Part shown: one piece after another, positions 1 through 10,593 of the stretch
Numbering within the stretch: the stretch's first letter is position 1
How the letters are laid out: every line of letters begins with the position of its first letter
Source of the DNA: Sabethes cyaneus
Lineage: Eukaryota > Arthropoda > Insecta > Diptera > Culicidae
DNA: 64,000 bases
Assembly (NCBI RefSeq): GCF_943734655.1
Contig: NC_071355.1
Location: 78,443,449 to 78,507,448 of the forward strand
Reading direction: 5' to 3'
Notes under the pieces: model-generated
Told to the model about the DNA's origin: nothing
What the model saw: only the letters and a program-made list of their open reading frames with translations
Database searches by the model: none
Position numbers and translations under genes: made by a program

Positions 1-2016
1 CGGCCTAAATGATATATGTGACTACAGGAGCACATATGCGAAAATTTTGGATTTTCCATATATTGGGTACTTGAGTCACACTAAGACTTATTGCGCGACT
101 CCCACAACTGATAATGAAATTCGGCAAATTGGAAATGATAGCTGGGACATTGGCCAAGCATGAAAATATTAAGTTGTCAGGCCAGCGTGCTGTATATGTG
201 AGGAAAATCGTGGAAATATAGACGATTTTGGATGGATAAATATAGTAGCGCTAATTATTATCGTGGCAAACACAGAAACTAAAATCCGGAACTTACCTAC
301 CAAACTGGTTTCCTCCAAGAAAGGCTGAATTTCACTACGATTTATTGCTCATGTCTCTCAACAGATATGGAAAGTCAATAAATTGGAAATGGTAGCTGGG
401 ATATTGGCCAAGCAGGAAAATATTAACTTGCTCGGCCTAAATGATATATGTGACTACAGGAGCACATATGCGAAAATTTTGGATTTTCCATATATTGGGT
501 ACTTGAGTCACACTAAGACTTATTGCGCGACTCCCACAACTGATAATGAAATTCGGCAAATTGGAAATGGTAGCTGGGACATTGCCCAAGCAGGAAAATA
601 TTAACTTGCTCGGCCTAAATGATATATGTGACTACAGGAGCACATATGCGAAAATTTTGTATTTTCCATATATTGGGTACTTGAGTCACACTTAGACTTA
701 TTGCGCGACTCCCACAACTGATAATGAAATTCGGCAAATTGGAAATGGTAACTGGGACATTGGCCAAGCAGGAAAATATTAACTTGCACGGCCTAAATGA
801 TATATGTGACTACAGGAGCACATATGCGAATATTTAAGAATTTCCATATATTGGGAACTTGAGTCACACTAAGACTTATTGCGCGACTCCCACAACTGAT
901 AATGAAATTCGGCAAATTGGAAATGGTAGCTGGGACATTGTTCAAGCAGGAAAATATTAACTTGCTCGGCCTAAATGATATATGTGACTACAGGAGCACA
1001 TATGCGAAAATTTTGTATTTTCCATATATTGGGTACTTGAGTCACACTTAGACTTATTGCGCGACTCCCACAACTGATAATGAAATTCGGCAAATTGGAA
1101 ATGGTAACTGGGACATTGGCCAAGCAGGAAAATATTAACTTGCACGGCCTAAATGATATATGTGACTACAGGAGCACATATGCGAATATTTAAGAATTTC
1201 CATATATTGGGAACTTGAGTCACACTAAGACTTATTGCGCGACTCCCACAACTGATAATGAAATTCGGCAAATTGGAAATGGTAGCTGGGACATTGGCCA
1301 AGCAGGAAAATATTAACTTGCACGGCCTAAATGATATATGTGACTACAGGAGCACATATGCGAATATTTAAGAATTTACATATATTGGGAACTTGAGTCA
1401 CACTAAGACTTATTGCGCGACTCCCACAACTGATAATGAAATTCGGCAAATTGGAAATGGTAGCTGGGACATTGGCCAAGCAGGAAAATATTAACTTGCA
1501 CGGCCTAAATGATATATATGACTACAGGAGCACATATGCGAATATTTAAGAATTTACATATATTGGGAACTTGAGTCACACTAAGACTTATTGCGCGACT
1601 CCCACAACTGATAATGAAATTCGGCAAATTGGAAATGATAGCTGGGACATTGACCAAGCATGAAAATATTAAGTTGTCAGGCCAGCATGCTGTATATGTG
1701 AGGAAAATCGTGGAAATATAGACGATTTTGTATGGATAAATATAGTAGCGCTAATTATTATCGTGGCAAACACAGAAACTAAAATCCGGAACTTACCTAC
1801 CAAACTGGTTTCCTCCAAGAAAGGCTGAATTTCACTACGATTTATTGCTCATGTCTCTCAACAGATATGGAAAGTCAATAAATTGGAAATGGTAGCTGGG
1901 ATAATGGCCAAGCAGGAAAATATTAACTTGCTAGGCCCAAATGATATATATACGACTGTAGGAGCTCATATGCGAAAATTTAAGGTTTTTCATATATTGA
2001 GTACTTGAGTCACGTG
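1..2016 (+). repeat. 178-bp satellite, left block (plus orientation) with two interspersed non-monomer blocks
   Basis: Tandem monomers of 178 bp run from the window edge to about 2016. They are recognised by recurring words such as TTGCGCGACTCCCACAACTG and ACTACAGGAGCACATATGCG. Two nearly identical blocks of about 215 bp (roughly 170-385 and 1670-1888) interrupt the monomers; each starts near GTCAGGCCAGC and contains AAAATCCGGAACTTACCTAC. The block-to-block distance is about 1498 bp, so the local higher-order unit is roughly seven monomers plus one block. The last monomer (1890-2016) is diverged and decays into unique sequence. Relative to the main array at 15979-33841 this block is inverted. 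The array continues off the left edge, so its full size is unknown. Confidence 0.95.
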
Positions 2017-2054
2017 TGTTAATGCAAGTTTATTGCAAGCTGGAGTTATGATAA

Positions 2055-2366
2055 TCAAACAATCGGTCCTTTCAAGGGCCACACAACGATTAAAGAGTTT
2101 ATTATATTTTCTTGTTCAGTTAATATCATAATATCACGGGCAACGAGGGAAAAGTTGTATTTTTCGCCATTGCGGACGACCAACAAGTGACGGAAATCAG
2201 TTTTCTGGTCACAGGCGACATCTTCTGCAACTTCCAAAACGTCTGCAGGTTGTAAATGCTTTATCAGTATTTTTTTGTAAGCCGCAGAAAAGTTGCGCAA
2301 ACTTTTCAACTTTTTGAAAACTCGCGCGTACCGTCTACCGATTACCGGAGAAAAAGCACTATTCAA
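2055..2366 (-). pseudogene. Divergent histone H2A-like reading frame (likely pseudogene)
   Basis: The 103-codon minus-strand frame aligns by eye with the H2A histone fold. PVIGRR matches the family's PVGRI start of helix 1. VLEVAEDVACDQK matches ILELAGNAARDNK at the end of helix 2. RHLLVVRNGEKYN matches RHLQLAIRNDEELN. The tail ending VVWPLKGP matches the VLLPKK region. Identity is low, but the order and spacing are right with one-residue gaps. There is no ATG at the beginning: the frame opens after a TGA and the first methionine falls near the C terminus. The basic N-terminal tail is also missing. A retroposed, decaying H2A copy is the simplest reading. A divergent H2A variant with an upstream exon is the alternative. 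It sits beside the satellite block with no gene neighbours. Confidence 0.5.
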
Positions 2367-2580
2367 CGTAGAAACATATCATAAAAATTTATTTACTGTT
2401 TGGTTTAGTTACTGACTTGATTTCGTTTTAATAAAATAGACTCAATCAATTCATGGGTATAACTCCAAAATCGGTTGCGGATTGAAAGTGTACAATGTTT
2501 CTACTTTGATAAACGTTACGTTCCTTTGTAGCTTGTATACACGAAGAATCGTATTATTACATACATGGATACATCCTACT

Positions 2581-2880
2581 ATTGCTACAAAGAGACTTAC
2601 ATGGTCCTACGTCACCTATGCGGTCGTGTCTTGTGCACAACCCCTTTGATTTTTATGGAGGGCGTAAGAGGGGGGGAGGGGGTTTCCATACAAATGAAAC
2701 ACGAATTTCCTCAAAACTCGAGAACTATAGTCTAGGAAATGGAACCAAATTTGGCATGTGGGGGTTTTTGGAGGCATGAATTTATTTTATGATGATTTGA
2801 GACCCCTCACCCCTGTGGTAGGAGGATAAGGACTCTCATACAAATAAAACAGAAATTTTTGCGTTTGTGCCATATTTTCT
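2581..2880. repeat. Dispersed repeat with TCCTACGTCACC head
   Basis: The stretch starts with GGTCCTACGTCACC followed by TGCGGTCGTGTCTTGT and a CACAACCCC tract. The same string recurs at 15641-15690, and a shorter version occurs at 3183. The following 200 bp (TACAAATGAAACACGAATTT, TTTGGCATGTGGGGG) contains short imperfect internal duplications such as CATACAAAT. No coding frame with recognisable domains is present. I take it as a fragment of an abundant mosquito interspersed repeat whose class I cannot name. Confidence 0.5.
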
Positions 2881-4028
2881 GCTATGTAACAAGCGGTAAG
2901 CTGTGAAAGTAAACTAATAAAACCTTCTCGGAAAAATGATGCACACAAGTGATTTTTGAAAGAAATCTCTATGTCTCAATGGTTGCAGGCGTTGTATTTA
3001 TGAACTCCCGTCCACGCATATTTTCAAAGCCACCATTGCATTCAATGAAGAATTGAATATGACTATTTCGCTCTTCTCTTTTAAATATTCACTTAAACAA
3101 TTGCACTCACAGATTCTTATAAACAGACATATGTCATGTCTGAAATGCACTTTACATTAGCCTTTGATCTAATGATCTGATATAGTCCTACGTCACCCTT
3201 TCGTACAACCCTTAGGGCTGTATACCTTGTTGTTTTTGATTTAGCTGAAACTTTGCATAGCTGTTATGTTTAAGAAAATATGTCATTTTATCATATCAGT
3301 TATTATTTTAAGATCTAGACTGCTTTTTCAAAAGGACCTAACCAAAAATGGTGCTAATCCATATTTTATATTGGAAAAATGGTTTATTTGATCGAAATAG
3401 TGTCTTCAGCAAAGTTGTAGATCATAAAATTGCCTCTCTAAAAAAATTATGTGTACTGTAAAAAAAAAAATTTTTTTGTTGAAAAAAAAAAGAAAATATG
3501 TATACAATGTAAAACTACTAAACTATACTAAAAAGTTAAATATATAAAAAGCGCATTTTTTTAAAAAAAATTTTTGGCATGTTAAAGGTAATAATATACA
3601 CTACTTTTTCTAAAAGTTTCATTGCTGTCGAATGAAAGGCAAATAAGTTATAATATTTCATGTTTTTTTTACCTTCACCAAAAATAATTTTTTACAGTGT
3701 ATTACTTTTTCTAAAGATGAGAACTATAATAAGTATGTATTATAATTCTCATCTTTAAAAAAGTTATACACTGTATAGCATATTGTTTTTCACACTACAG
3801 TGAAAATAGATGTAATAAAGCCGGTATTTATTGAGTTTAATCTGAAACCTTTAGGTGTCTGAGCATAGAGGACTTCCCCCTATGCTGTTTAATGAAATTC
3901 TGAGACTAGTTGTTTGGAATTATTACCATAATTATATTTTGCAAATGTATATTGTCTTTGAACTCTATACGTCTTGTATAAAAATAGTATTCAAAATGAA
4001 TGTTTAAGTTTTTAACGGAGAATGTGTT
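2881..4028. other. AT-rich intergenic stretch, no gene seen
   Basis: Strongly AT-rich sequence with homopolymer A and T tracts around 3455-3590. It holds another copy of the TAGTCCTACGTCACC word at 3183 and one hairpin (3695-3774, listed separately). No protein-coding frame with recognisable content was found on either strand. Confidence 0.6.
3695..3774. repeat. Inverted repeat / hairpin
   Basis: Arms of about 37 bp (starting CAGTGTATTACTTTTTC and ending AAGTTATACACTG) flank a 6-bp centre near 3734 with only a few mismatches. It could be a small foldback MITE remnant. No target-site duplication is obvious. Confidence 0.7.
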
Positions 4029-5439
4029 TTGAATAGACTTTTTTCTTTTATTTGTTCAAACATTCGCTCAAAAATGAAATTTGAAGTAACATCTCCCAAA
4101 AAGCAAAGATCAAGGCCCTTGGACACGAAGCTCAATATTTTGGATGCGCTTGAAGAAGGAGTTTCAATTTCAAACGTTGGACGAATGTTTAAAATTAACG
4201 AATCAACTGTACGTACTATTTAAAAAGGTAAAGCAAATATCAGAAATGCTGCAGCTCAGGGCACCATTTATGCTACGAAGTCGTCGTCGTACTCACGTGA
4301 CATCGTCATAATTAAAATGGAGTCGGCACTGCTTACTTGGATAGAAGATCATGCCCAAAAAAAGATTCCGTTAGATCAGGAAATAATTAAGCAGAAAGCG
4401 TTGGAACTGTAGTATTTAATGGAGGTTAACGAGCCTTCGTCTTCTAAACACAGAGAGTTTAATGCCAGCAAAGGTTGGTTCTATAATTTTATAATGGCCA
4501 ATTTTATTCGCAATGTCCAAATCAAGCCGGAGTCTGCCGAAACGGGTTTGTTTTGGAAGCGAATGCCTTCCCGTGCGTACATATCGAAGCAACAGAAATG
4601 CGCCAGTGGGTTCAAGGCTGCCAAAGACCGCGTAACGCTTTTATTTTGCAGTAATGCTTCCGGTGGCTGTTTATTGAAACCTCTTTTGATACATCGGGTG
4701 ATGCGGTCACGATTGCTGAAAGGCGTTGACTTTAGCACCCTCCCAGTGCACTGGAAGGCAAACTCAAAAGCTTGGGTTACTAAGGCCAGTTTTAAGGAAT
4801 GGTTCGAGGATTTATTCATCCCAGAGGTAAAATTATACCTAGAAGGAAAATCGTTGCCATTCCATGTACTTCGGATAGTTAGATAACGCATCTGGTCATC
4901 CAATACTAAATCACCCAAACGTAAAAATTATATTTTTGCCACCAAACACAACCTCCCTTATTCAGCCCCTGGATCAAGGAATCATTTCGGTATTCAAAAA
5001 TCAGAGAGGTTGTGTACAAGACGCGACCGCATATATAGGTGACGCAGGACTACGTAAGTCTCTTTGTAGTGATAGTAACGTGTATTTATGCTTGTAATTC
5101 GATTCTTCATGTATACATGCTATATGCGACATATATACATGCTACATGCGTTGTAAGTAACATTTATCAAAGTAGTAACATTGCATACGTTCAATTCTCA
5201 AAAGATTGTGCATATGAAAACAATTTAACAAAATCAAGAACACAAACTATTGCCTTCCTGGTACCTTACTGAAATTAAAGATTGGTTTTATTACCCATGG
5301 TTCCCCACGTTGAAGGGATTTTACCAATTCAATCCTATTTTATCAACAGCACATCTTTTCACTACACTTCTAATTAAACGGCAAGCATGCATATTCATAC
5401 AGAGTCGTATTATAACCGAACACTACAGCTGTAGCACAT

Positions 5440-5790
5440 TTTTCCAACACAGATATCAAATTCGCCGAGGTTTAATCGTCTCGCAGTAAAGAATTTGCGA
5501 TCTGTTGAAACAACGAACTTGTGTCATTTTTTCTAGCACACTTCCCTAACACAGACATCAAATTGGACTAGCTTTAATCGCGTTCGTAAGAAATCTGTTG
5601 GCACGAGGGGGCTTTGTCACTCTTTCTGGCGTACTTCTCAAGCAAGGACATCAAAATGGTCTAGGTTCAACCAAGGTGTTAGGAAATCTTGTTGAAATGA
5701 GGGAACTTTGTCACTTGCTTTGGCTTACTTCTCAAGCACAGATATCAAATTTGTATAGGTTTAGAACATCGCAAAGAATCTTCCAACCAA
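5440..5790. repeat. Degenerate tandem repeat, about 85-110 bp unit, four copies
   Basis: The word (A/G)(C/T)ATCAAATT recurs near 5453, 5563, 5648 and 5741, each preceded by a TTCTCAAGCAC/TTCCCTAACAC-like string and followed by a TTTGTCAC/TTGTGTCA-like string. Units have drifted in length and sequence. The open frame covering 5598-5813 is a by-product of the repeat. Confidence 0.6.
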
Positions 5791-5951
5791 TCACGAAGCG
5801 AGAATTCTGGTAAAACAAAGGTTCATTATTTTCAATTTTTCAATAGTTCAACATCAAGGATTCATACTTTTCTTCGTTTGGGTTAATTCTTAGAAGATTT
5901 TCCGATCGATTGGTGTAAGAATATTGAAAATCGATCGGAAAACCGCTGAGC

Positions 5952-6029
5952 AATAGCGCTCAAAACCTTTCATTTTTCGTGACGCTCGCTAATAAGCGCT
6001 CAAAACCTTTCATTTTTCGTGACGCTCGC
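5952..6029. repeat. 40-bp tandem duplication
   Basis: Two consecutive, nearly identical units containing AGCGCTCAAAACCTTTC followed by ATTTTTCGTGACGCTCGC, period 40 bp (AGCGCTC at 5955 and 5995). Confidence 0.9.
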
Positions 6030-6889
6030 ATTTTTCGATTTTTTGAAATGACACCCTATCCCAAAACTTGCCGTAAGACGTAGTCCTACGTCAAAAAATT
6101 ACGTGAAGCAATGTTTTCGTCAGTGACAGTAACAGACGCATGGAAGAGTTTTAAAATCAGAGATGCTCTTGAGTTTATCGGCAAGAGCATCTCTGCTTTG
6201 AAACCTCAAACTTTGAATGCGTACTGGAAGTCTCTCTGGCCAGAGAGCGTTAATCCTGGGGATCCTGGACTATCTGACAGTATTGCAGCAGAAATAGTCA
6301 TCATTGCACATGCAATCGGCAAGGAAGGGTTTGAACAAGTACACTCAATGGACATTATAGAGCTTCTACAAGACGATATTTTGGACAACGAGGAGATCAT
6401 GGAAAAATTAAATAAATTGGAATGTGAAGAGGAAACGCGTGTTTCGGAAATTAATTTAATAGATATAGAAGAGGGCAACAGGCTGGCAGCGAATCTAGCA
6501 GATCTTTTTTTGAAAACAGATCCTTCCATCGAAAGAGCAGTATCGTTCAAAAATAATTTAAAATTATGTAAGTATCGATACAAGAAACTAAAAGAGGAAA
6601 CAAAGTCTCAAACATCAGATGCCGCCGCTGTCGAAGTCGCGGGCGAATCTTCAGAATCTGATGATGAAATCTTCAAGACATCATTGAAACGCTCTAACAT
6701 TATTTATGATAGTGAGTAGAAATTACCAAGATAAAACGAAATTTCCACCAAATGTTCATATGTACAAAAATTAATATGTAAACATTGTTCCAAAATACAA
6801 TTTTTTAATTTGATGACAACTTAACATCCGAACCCTTGAATATATTTTGATGAGACCATTTTTCTCAGCTTACTTGCTTATGTGTCCAT

Positions 6890-7598
6890 GTTCGCCGGTC
6901 CGTCAGAACAAAGGGATGAAATCAGATCTTCACTGTTGACGGTTAACCGCCATAGCTTTTACCTGTCGCCAAGACAGATTATCCTCTACAGCTTGGTTGT
7001 TGTTGGCTAACCTGCGTCGCCATGAGCCTCTGGGTGTGCCTCTTCTACGCTGTCCTTGCGTTCCAGTCGAGTGCTCCTCTGCAGATCTCATTCACTCCTT
7101 TCCTCAAGGTGTGACCGATGCACTTCCACTAGAGATGGTCGGGTATGAAAATTTGAATGCCCGAACCCGACCCGTACCCGATCAAGAAAAAAATTAAAAA
7201 CCCGTACCCGACCCGAACCCGCAAGTTTATTATTTTTGATACCCGAACCCGACCGCAACCCGACGGGTACGGGATGGGCCCGGGTACCCGACCATCTTTA
7301 GTGTTAAAAAGGTCAATGGAGATACCCGACCCGACCCGTACTCGGTTTCAAAAACAAAAATTAAGAACCCGTACCCGACCCGAACCCGCAAATTATTTTT
7401 TTTCAATACCCGAACCCGACCCGAACCCGGCGGGTACGGGTACGGGTGCGGGTTTCGGGCAATTTTTCCGCTACCCGACCATCTCTAACTTCCACCTACC
7501 TTCACGAATTTCTGTTGCTATCGGCCATTGATGACATCGACGATGGAGTTTCTCATTGGATATCCAATTGTCAGGCCACCAGGCACGAATCATATATC
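6890..7598 (-). pseudogene. LINE C-terminal tail remnant, interrupted by a MITE
   Basis: On the minus strand, 7598-7488 reads RAWWPDNWISNEKLHRRCHQ, then TEIREGRW. After removing the MITE at 7130-7487 and one copy of its 8-bp target duplication it continues IGHTLRKGVNEIC...ALDWN, then RRRGTPRGSWRRR and WRQVKAMAVNRQQ. This is the typical carboxyl terminus following the reverse transcriptase in several insect non-LTR retrotransposons. The reverse transcriptase itself is missing (5' truncation near 7598). It is a dead fossil whose continuity dates the MITE insertion as later. Confidence 0.75.
7130..7487. mobile_element. CCCGA-rich MITE, copy 1 (hAT-type, 8-bp target duplication)
   Basis: Terminal inverted repeats TAGAGATGGTCGGGTA / TACCCGACCATCTCTA are flanked by an exact 8-bp duplication ACTTCCAC (7122-7129 and 7488-7495). 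The 358-bp interior is built of degenerate CCCGA/ACCCG and CCCGTA words in both orientations, so it can fold extensively. It has no coding capacity. The apparent frames (Pro-Asp-Pro-Thr-Arg-rich) are produced by the repeats. The 8-bp duplication suggests mobilisation by a hAT transposase. It inserted into a LINE remnant. Confidence 0.92.
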
Positions 7599-7603
7599 AT
7601 AAG

Positions 7604-7962
7604 TAGAGATGGTCGGGTATGAAAATTTGAATACCCGAACCCGACCCGTACCCGATCACGAAAAAAATTGAAAACCCGTACCCGACCCGAACCCGCAAGT
7701 TTATTATTTTTGATACCCGAACCCGACCGCAACCCGACGGGTACGGGACGGGCCCGGGTACCCGACCATGTTTAGTGTTAAATGTGGTCAATAGGGATAC
7801 CCGATCCGACCCGTACCCGATTTCAAAAACAAAAATTAAGAACCCGTACCCGACCCGAACCCGCAAATTATTTTTTTTCAATACCCGAACCCGACCCGAA
7901 CCCGGCGGGTACGGGTACGGGTGCGGGTTTCGGGCAAATTTTCCGCTACCCGACCATCTCTA
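7604..7962. mobile_element. CCCGA-rich MITE, copy 2
   Basis: Second copy of the same family in the same orientation, 116 bp downstream of copy 1. It is 359 bp long with the same TAGAGATGGTCGGGTA ends and its own exact 8-bp duplication ATCATAAG (7596-7603 and 7963-7970). The different target duplications show two separate insertions rather than a tandem duplication. The copies are very similar along their length. Confidence 0.92.
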
Positions 7963-7984
7963 ATCATAAGCACCGGTTAATAAA

Positions 7985-8030
7985 TACAGTTCGGACTCGA
8001 TTAACCGGGGATTCGATTATCCGGGTGAAA
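7985..8030. repeat. Tigger/pogo-like terminal repeat (single end)
   Basis: A TA dinucleotide is followed by CAGTTCGGACTCGATTAACC and then GATTCGATTATCCGGG. A CAGT start with repeated CTCGATTAWCCGG words is characteristic of Tigger/pogo ends. A related word (ATTCGATTATCCGGG) occurs near 9150, but no complementary end was found, so the element limits are unknown. Confidence 0.45.
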
Positions 8031-8941
8031 AAAAAATCATTTTTTGAAGTAGGACTACTTCTTTGATTTCTATATTGGGGTGCACTTTAGAAAAACGAAA
8101 AGGGAACATGTAACGAAAAGTGGTTATGGTTTGCACGCTTATAACTCAGTCATCCGTCAACAGATTCTAGAGATATTGGTATCAATCGATTGGAAATTTT
8201 TCAAAAAATCCATTACAACACAGTAGATTACATGTTTCCCTAACAGACGTTTAATAATTGAGAAAATATGAGTCGAATATTTAATATTTCATTATTTGCA
8301 ATTTTTTGCCTTCCCGCGTCAGTGCTTCCCTAGCATGGATGACAGAAATATATACGAGATGAGCTATGGGTTAAACTTCCTTTCCTTACCTTCTTCGGTC
8401 ACCGGCTTTCGTTGGCGAAACATCAGCCAGCAGCAGCTAGCTTGCGACGCATCGGACAGCCAGTTTTCGAGACACATCGGTGGCAAATTGGCAATTTTAA
8501 AGGTTGTATTTCCACCATTTGTCTGCGGATCAACCTTACTGAAAACAGTAATTTTATTTATTGCTAGATTCCCGAGATATACCGAGATAAAGTCAACGGT
8601 TCACAGGTGTTGTACAAAATACAACAGCGCAAGTAAACCTTCCGTTACTGCGCAACTGGGGAATCTATTATATGAAATTCGTACAAAAATCACCGGATTT
8701 GGCATTGGGAGACGAATTGCTCTACATTCGTAGTCCTACTTCAAGCCTGCGCCCGTGCCACTAGGCATGGACCCTTATACTTTTTTAATAATTTTTTTTA
8801 AACAAAATGTTATAGTTTTCATGTTAAATAATCATTCTAGCATAACAAATACTGATTCACCTCCCTAAAGGTATCCTTTCCTGTATATGTATTTTCATTA
8901 GCGAGTAATAGTACCAATTTTTAAATTGTTGTGTGGTATGC
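8031..8941. other. Repeat-derived sequence, no recognised gene
   Basis: The 145-codon frame at 8296-8733 has no recognisable domain. Part of the stretch (about 8530-8650: CTGAAAACAGTAATTTTATT, then CACAGGTGTTGTACAA) is homologous, in reverse orientation, to 54715-54870 inside a hAT-type element, so this is interspersed repeat rather than a gene. GTAGTCCTACTTCAAGC at 8731 is a variant of the recurring CGTAGTCCTACG word. Confidence 0.55.
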
Positions 8942-8971
8942 TTTATAATTCATCATCATCATAATCATCAC

Positions 8972-9008
<37 letters not shown>

Positions 9009-9050
9009 TTCATCATCATCACGATCAGCCATCATCATTATCATCAATGA
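8942..9050. repeat. (ATC)n microsatellite
   Basis: About 100 bp of ATC/CAT trinucleotide repeat with scattered point interruptions. Confidence 0.97.
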
Positions 9051-10018
9051 ACTAACTTTAGGGTAAATTATTCAATACTAGAAAGAGATTTATGACACCT
9101 ACAAGTCAAAAAACATGATATTCAAAAAAAAATTTAGTATAAAAAATATGATTCGATTATCCGGGCTGAACATAAAAATGAACAGTCCGGGCAATACCTT
9201 GTTGTTTTTGCGTTGTCTGCGCTGAGACGCACCACGTTTCGCAGGCACTGTGTTATCTATACCTATCATTATTACAAAATTCTTTCAGCGCAGAAACTCT
9301 TCAGTGGTATCACTTCGAAGGTTTAATTACGAAAATGGCCTATCAATTCACATGAAATGAATCTGGAGGAGAACTTTCAAAAACCTGGCAATAGGTCCCA
9401 CTTGCCCCGGTAAATGGGTAAATGAGCCCTTCAAATTTGATTAAAAAGCATAAAATAACAGAAAATTGTGTAAGTTAATATACAGCAATGTTAAAGCATT
9501 GCAAGAAGCAATCAAAGACAATATTTGTACGAATGGTTCATCCAAAAATAGCGTAACAAAATCAGATCACAACGGATGACTTCATAATTTATATAAAACA
9601 CAGATCGTGAGCAATTACGCTGTAATGCATTATTGTAATGAGATTTAGTTGAATATGTCACTGTTTCCAATTATTGCGAGAAATAATTTAGGATTAACCA
9701 TTTAAGCTCGAAAATACGAGTATGATCTCTTTGTTTTACCAAGCCCAATTCGGTAGAGCTACTCACAAGAGATAGTTGCGCTATAATAACAATAACACTT
9801 TATTGTTTCAATTCCAGTTGCAAATTTGCTTAATTATATCAAATTTGCCTTTCCAGATTCAATTAACATCGTTTAGGTGTATCCAAACTGTTTGTTCCCT
9901 CATAAGTTGTGCTAATGATCTTCTTTTTTGGGTGCTTTTGGTTTAGTCCTTTTCAGTTTTATTTTAAAGCTTTACTGATAGAAATATTATGTAATTGAAC
10001 TGAAAATGTTCGGTAGTA
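9051..10018. other. Intergenic, nothing recognised
   Basis: No coding frame, RNA gene or element boundary was recognised apart from an ATTCGATTATCCGGG word near 9150 related to the pogo-like end at 7987. Confidence 0.5.
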
Positions 10019-10437
10019 CACTGAAGCCGCTTTTTACGCGGTTTGTTTTTTACGCGAATTTCGGAATTTGCGCGGTTTTTTTACGCGAATTTCGGAATTT
10101 ACGTGGTTTTTTTTACGCGAATTTCGGAATTTACGCAGTTTTCTTTTACGCGATTTTCGTAACTTACGTCTATTTTTTAAAAACTTCTATTTTTTCGCGT
10201 AGTGTTGAAATCCAGTTTTTTATTACGCGAATTTTTGGTTTTTTTAACGCGAATTTCGGAATTTACGCGGTTTTTTACGCGAATTTCGGAATTCACGCGG
10301 TTTTTTATGCGATTTTCGGAATTTACGCGATTTTCGGAATTTACGCTGTTTTTTACGCGGTTTTAACGCGAATTTCGGAATTTACGCGGTTTTGATTTAC
10401 GCGGAACGTCTCCTTCGCGTAAAAAGCGACTTGAGTG
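10019..10437. mobile_element. TA-flanked MITE with a minisatellite core
   Basis: Ends CACTGAAGCCGCTTTTTACG and its complement form (…TAAAAAGCGACTTGAGTG) are inverted and flanked by TA on both sides (10017-10018, 10438-10439), as in Tc1/mariner-type insertions. The inside is a degenerate minisatellite of roughly 28-30 bp (ACGCGAATTTCGGAATTT, then T-rich spacer), about a dozen copies. The 129-codon frame across it, rich in Phe-Gly-Ile repeats, is a by-product. Confidence 0.8.
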
Positions 10438-10593
10438 TATTTTCATCTTTGCAATGGGAAATGACTTTTAAAATCGGTTAAAATTGTTAATCCATCAAAA
10501 ACACATGAATGCACTAAAGCAGGTAGTAGGGTAAGTTAACCTATATAGTAAACCCTCTACCTGTAATGGACCATCGGATAAAATTTCAGTATT

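Larger units (their letters stand above)
5040..6093. mobile_element. Insertion with inverted TGACGYAGGACTACGT ends
   Basis: The left boundary reads TGACGCAGGACTACGT (5040-5055) and the right boundary ACGTAGTCCTACGTCA (6078-6093), a near-perfect 16-bp terminal inverted pair. The segment separates two in-frame parts of a Tigger-type transposase, so it arrived after that element. No convincing target-site duplication is visible. Inside are a degenerate tandem repeat (about 5440-5790) and a short duplicated unit (5952-6029). No transposase frame is present, so it is non-autonomous. Confidence 0.6.
4029..6719 (+). pseudogene. Tigger/pogo-type (CENP-B/TIGD-like) DDE transposase, broken and interrupted
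   Basis: The N-terminal part (4070-4223) has the CENP-B-type helix-turn-helix: a PKKQRSRPLDTKLNILDAL stretch, then ISNVGRMFKINESTVRTI. The catalytic core lies at 4419-4890 (ETGLFWKRMPSRAY, RVTLLFCSNASGG, LPVHWKANSKAWVT, FKEWFEDLFIPEVK). The C-terminal domain follows at 6093-6719 (TVTDAWKSFKIRDALEFIG onward, about 205 codons intact to a TAG). Damage seen: in-frame TAA at 4221, TAG near 4410, and an extra A near 4881 that shifts the frame just before the conserved DNASGHP Asp. The core reads on in another frame to PLDQG near 4975. The Asp usually preceding ETGLFW is Ala. A 1.05-kb insertion (5040-6093) separates core and C terminus. Removing it lets KKLREAM run in frame into the C-terminal domain, so this was one element. 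It cannot encode an active transposase. Confidence 0.8.

Noticed and set aside
4481..4918. 145-codon minus-strand frame
   Set aside because: Antisense of the Tigger transposase core.
7157..8066. Frames rich in Pro-Asp-Pro-Thr-Arg
   Set aside because: Translation of CCCGA-type repeats inside two MITEs.
8296..8733. 145-codon frame
   Set aside because: Overlaps sequence repeated inside the hAT-type element at 54101-55202, so interspersed repeat rather than gene.
10006..10395. 129-codon frame with Phe-Gly-Ile repeats
   Set aside because: By-product of the minisatellite core of a MITE.
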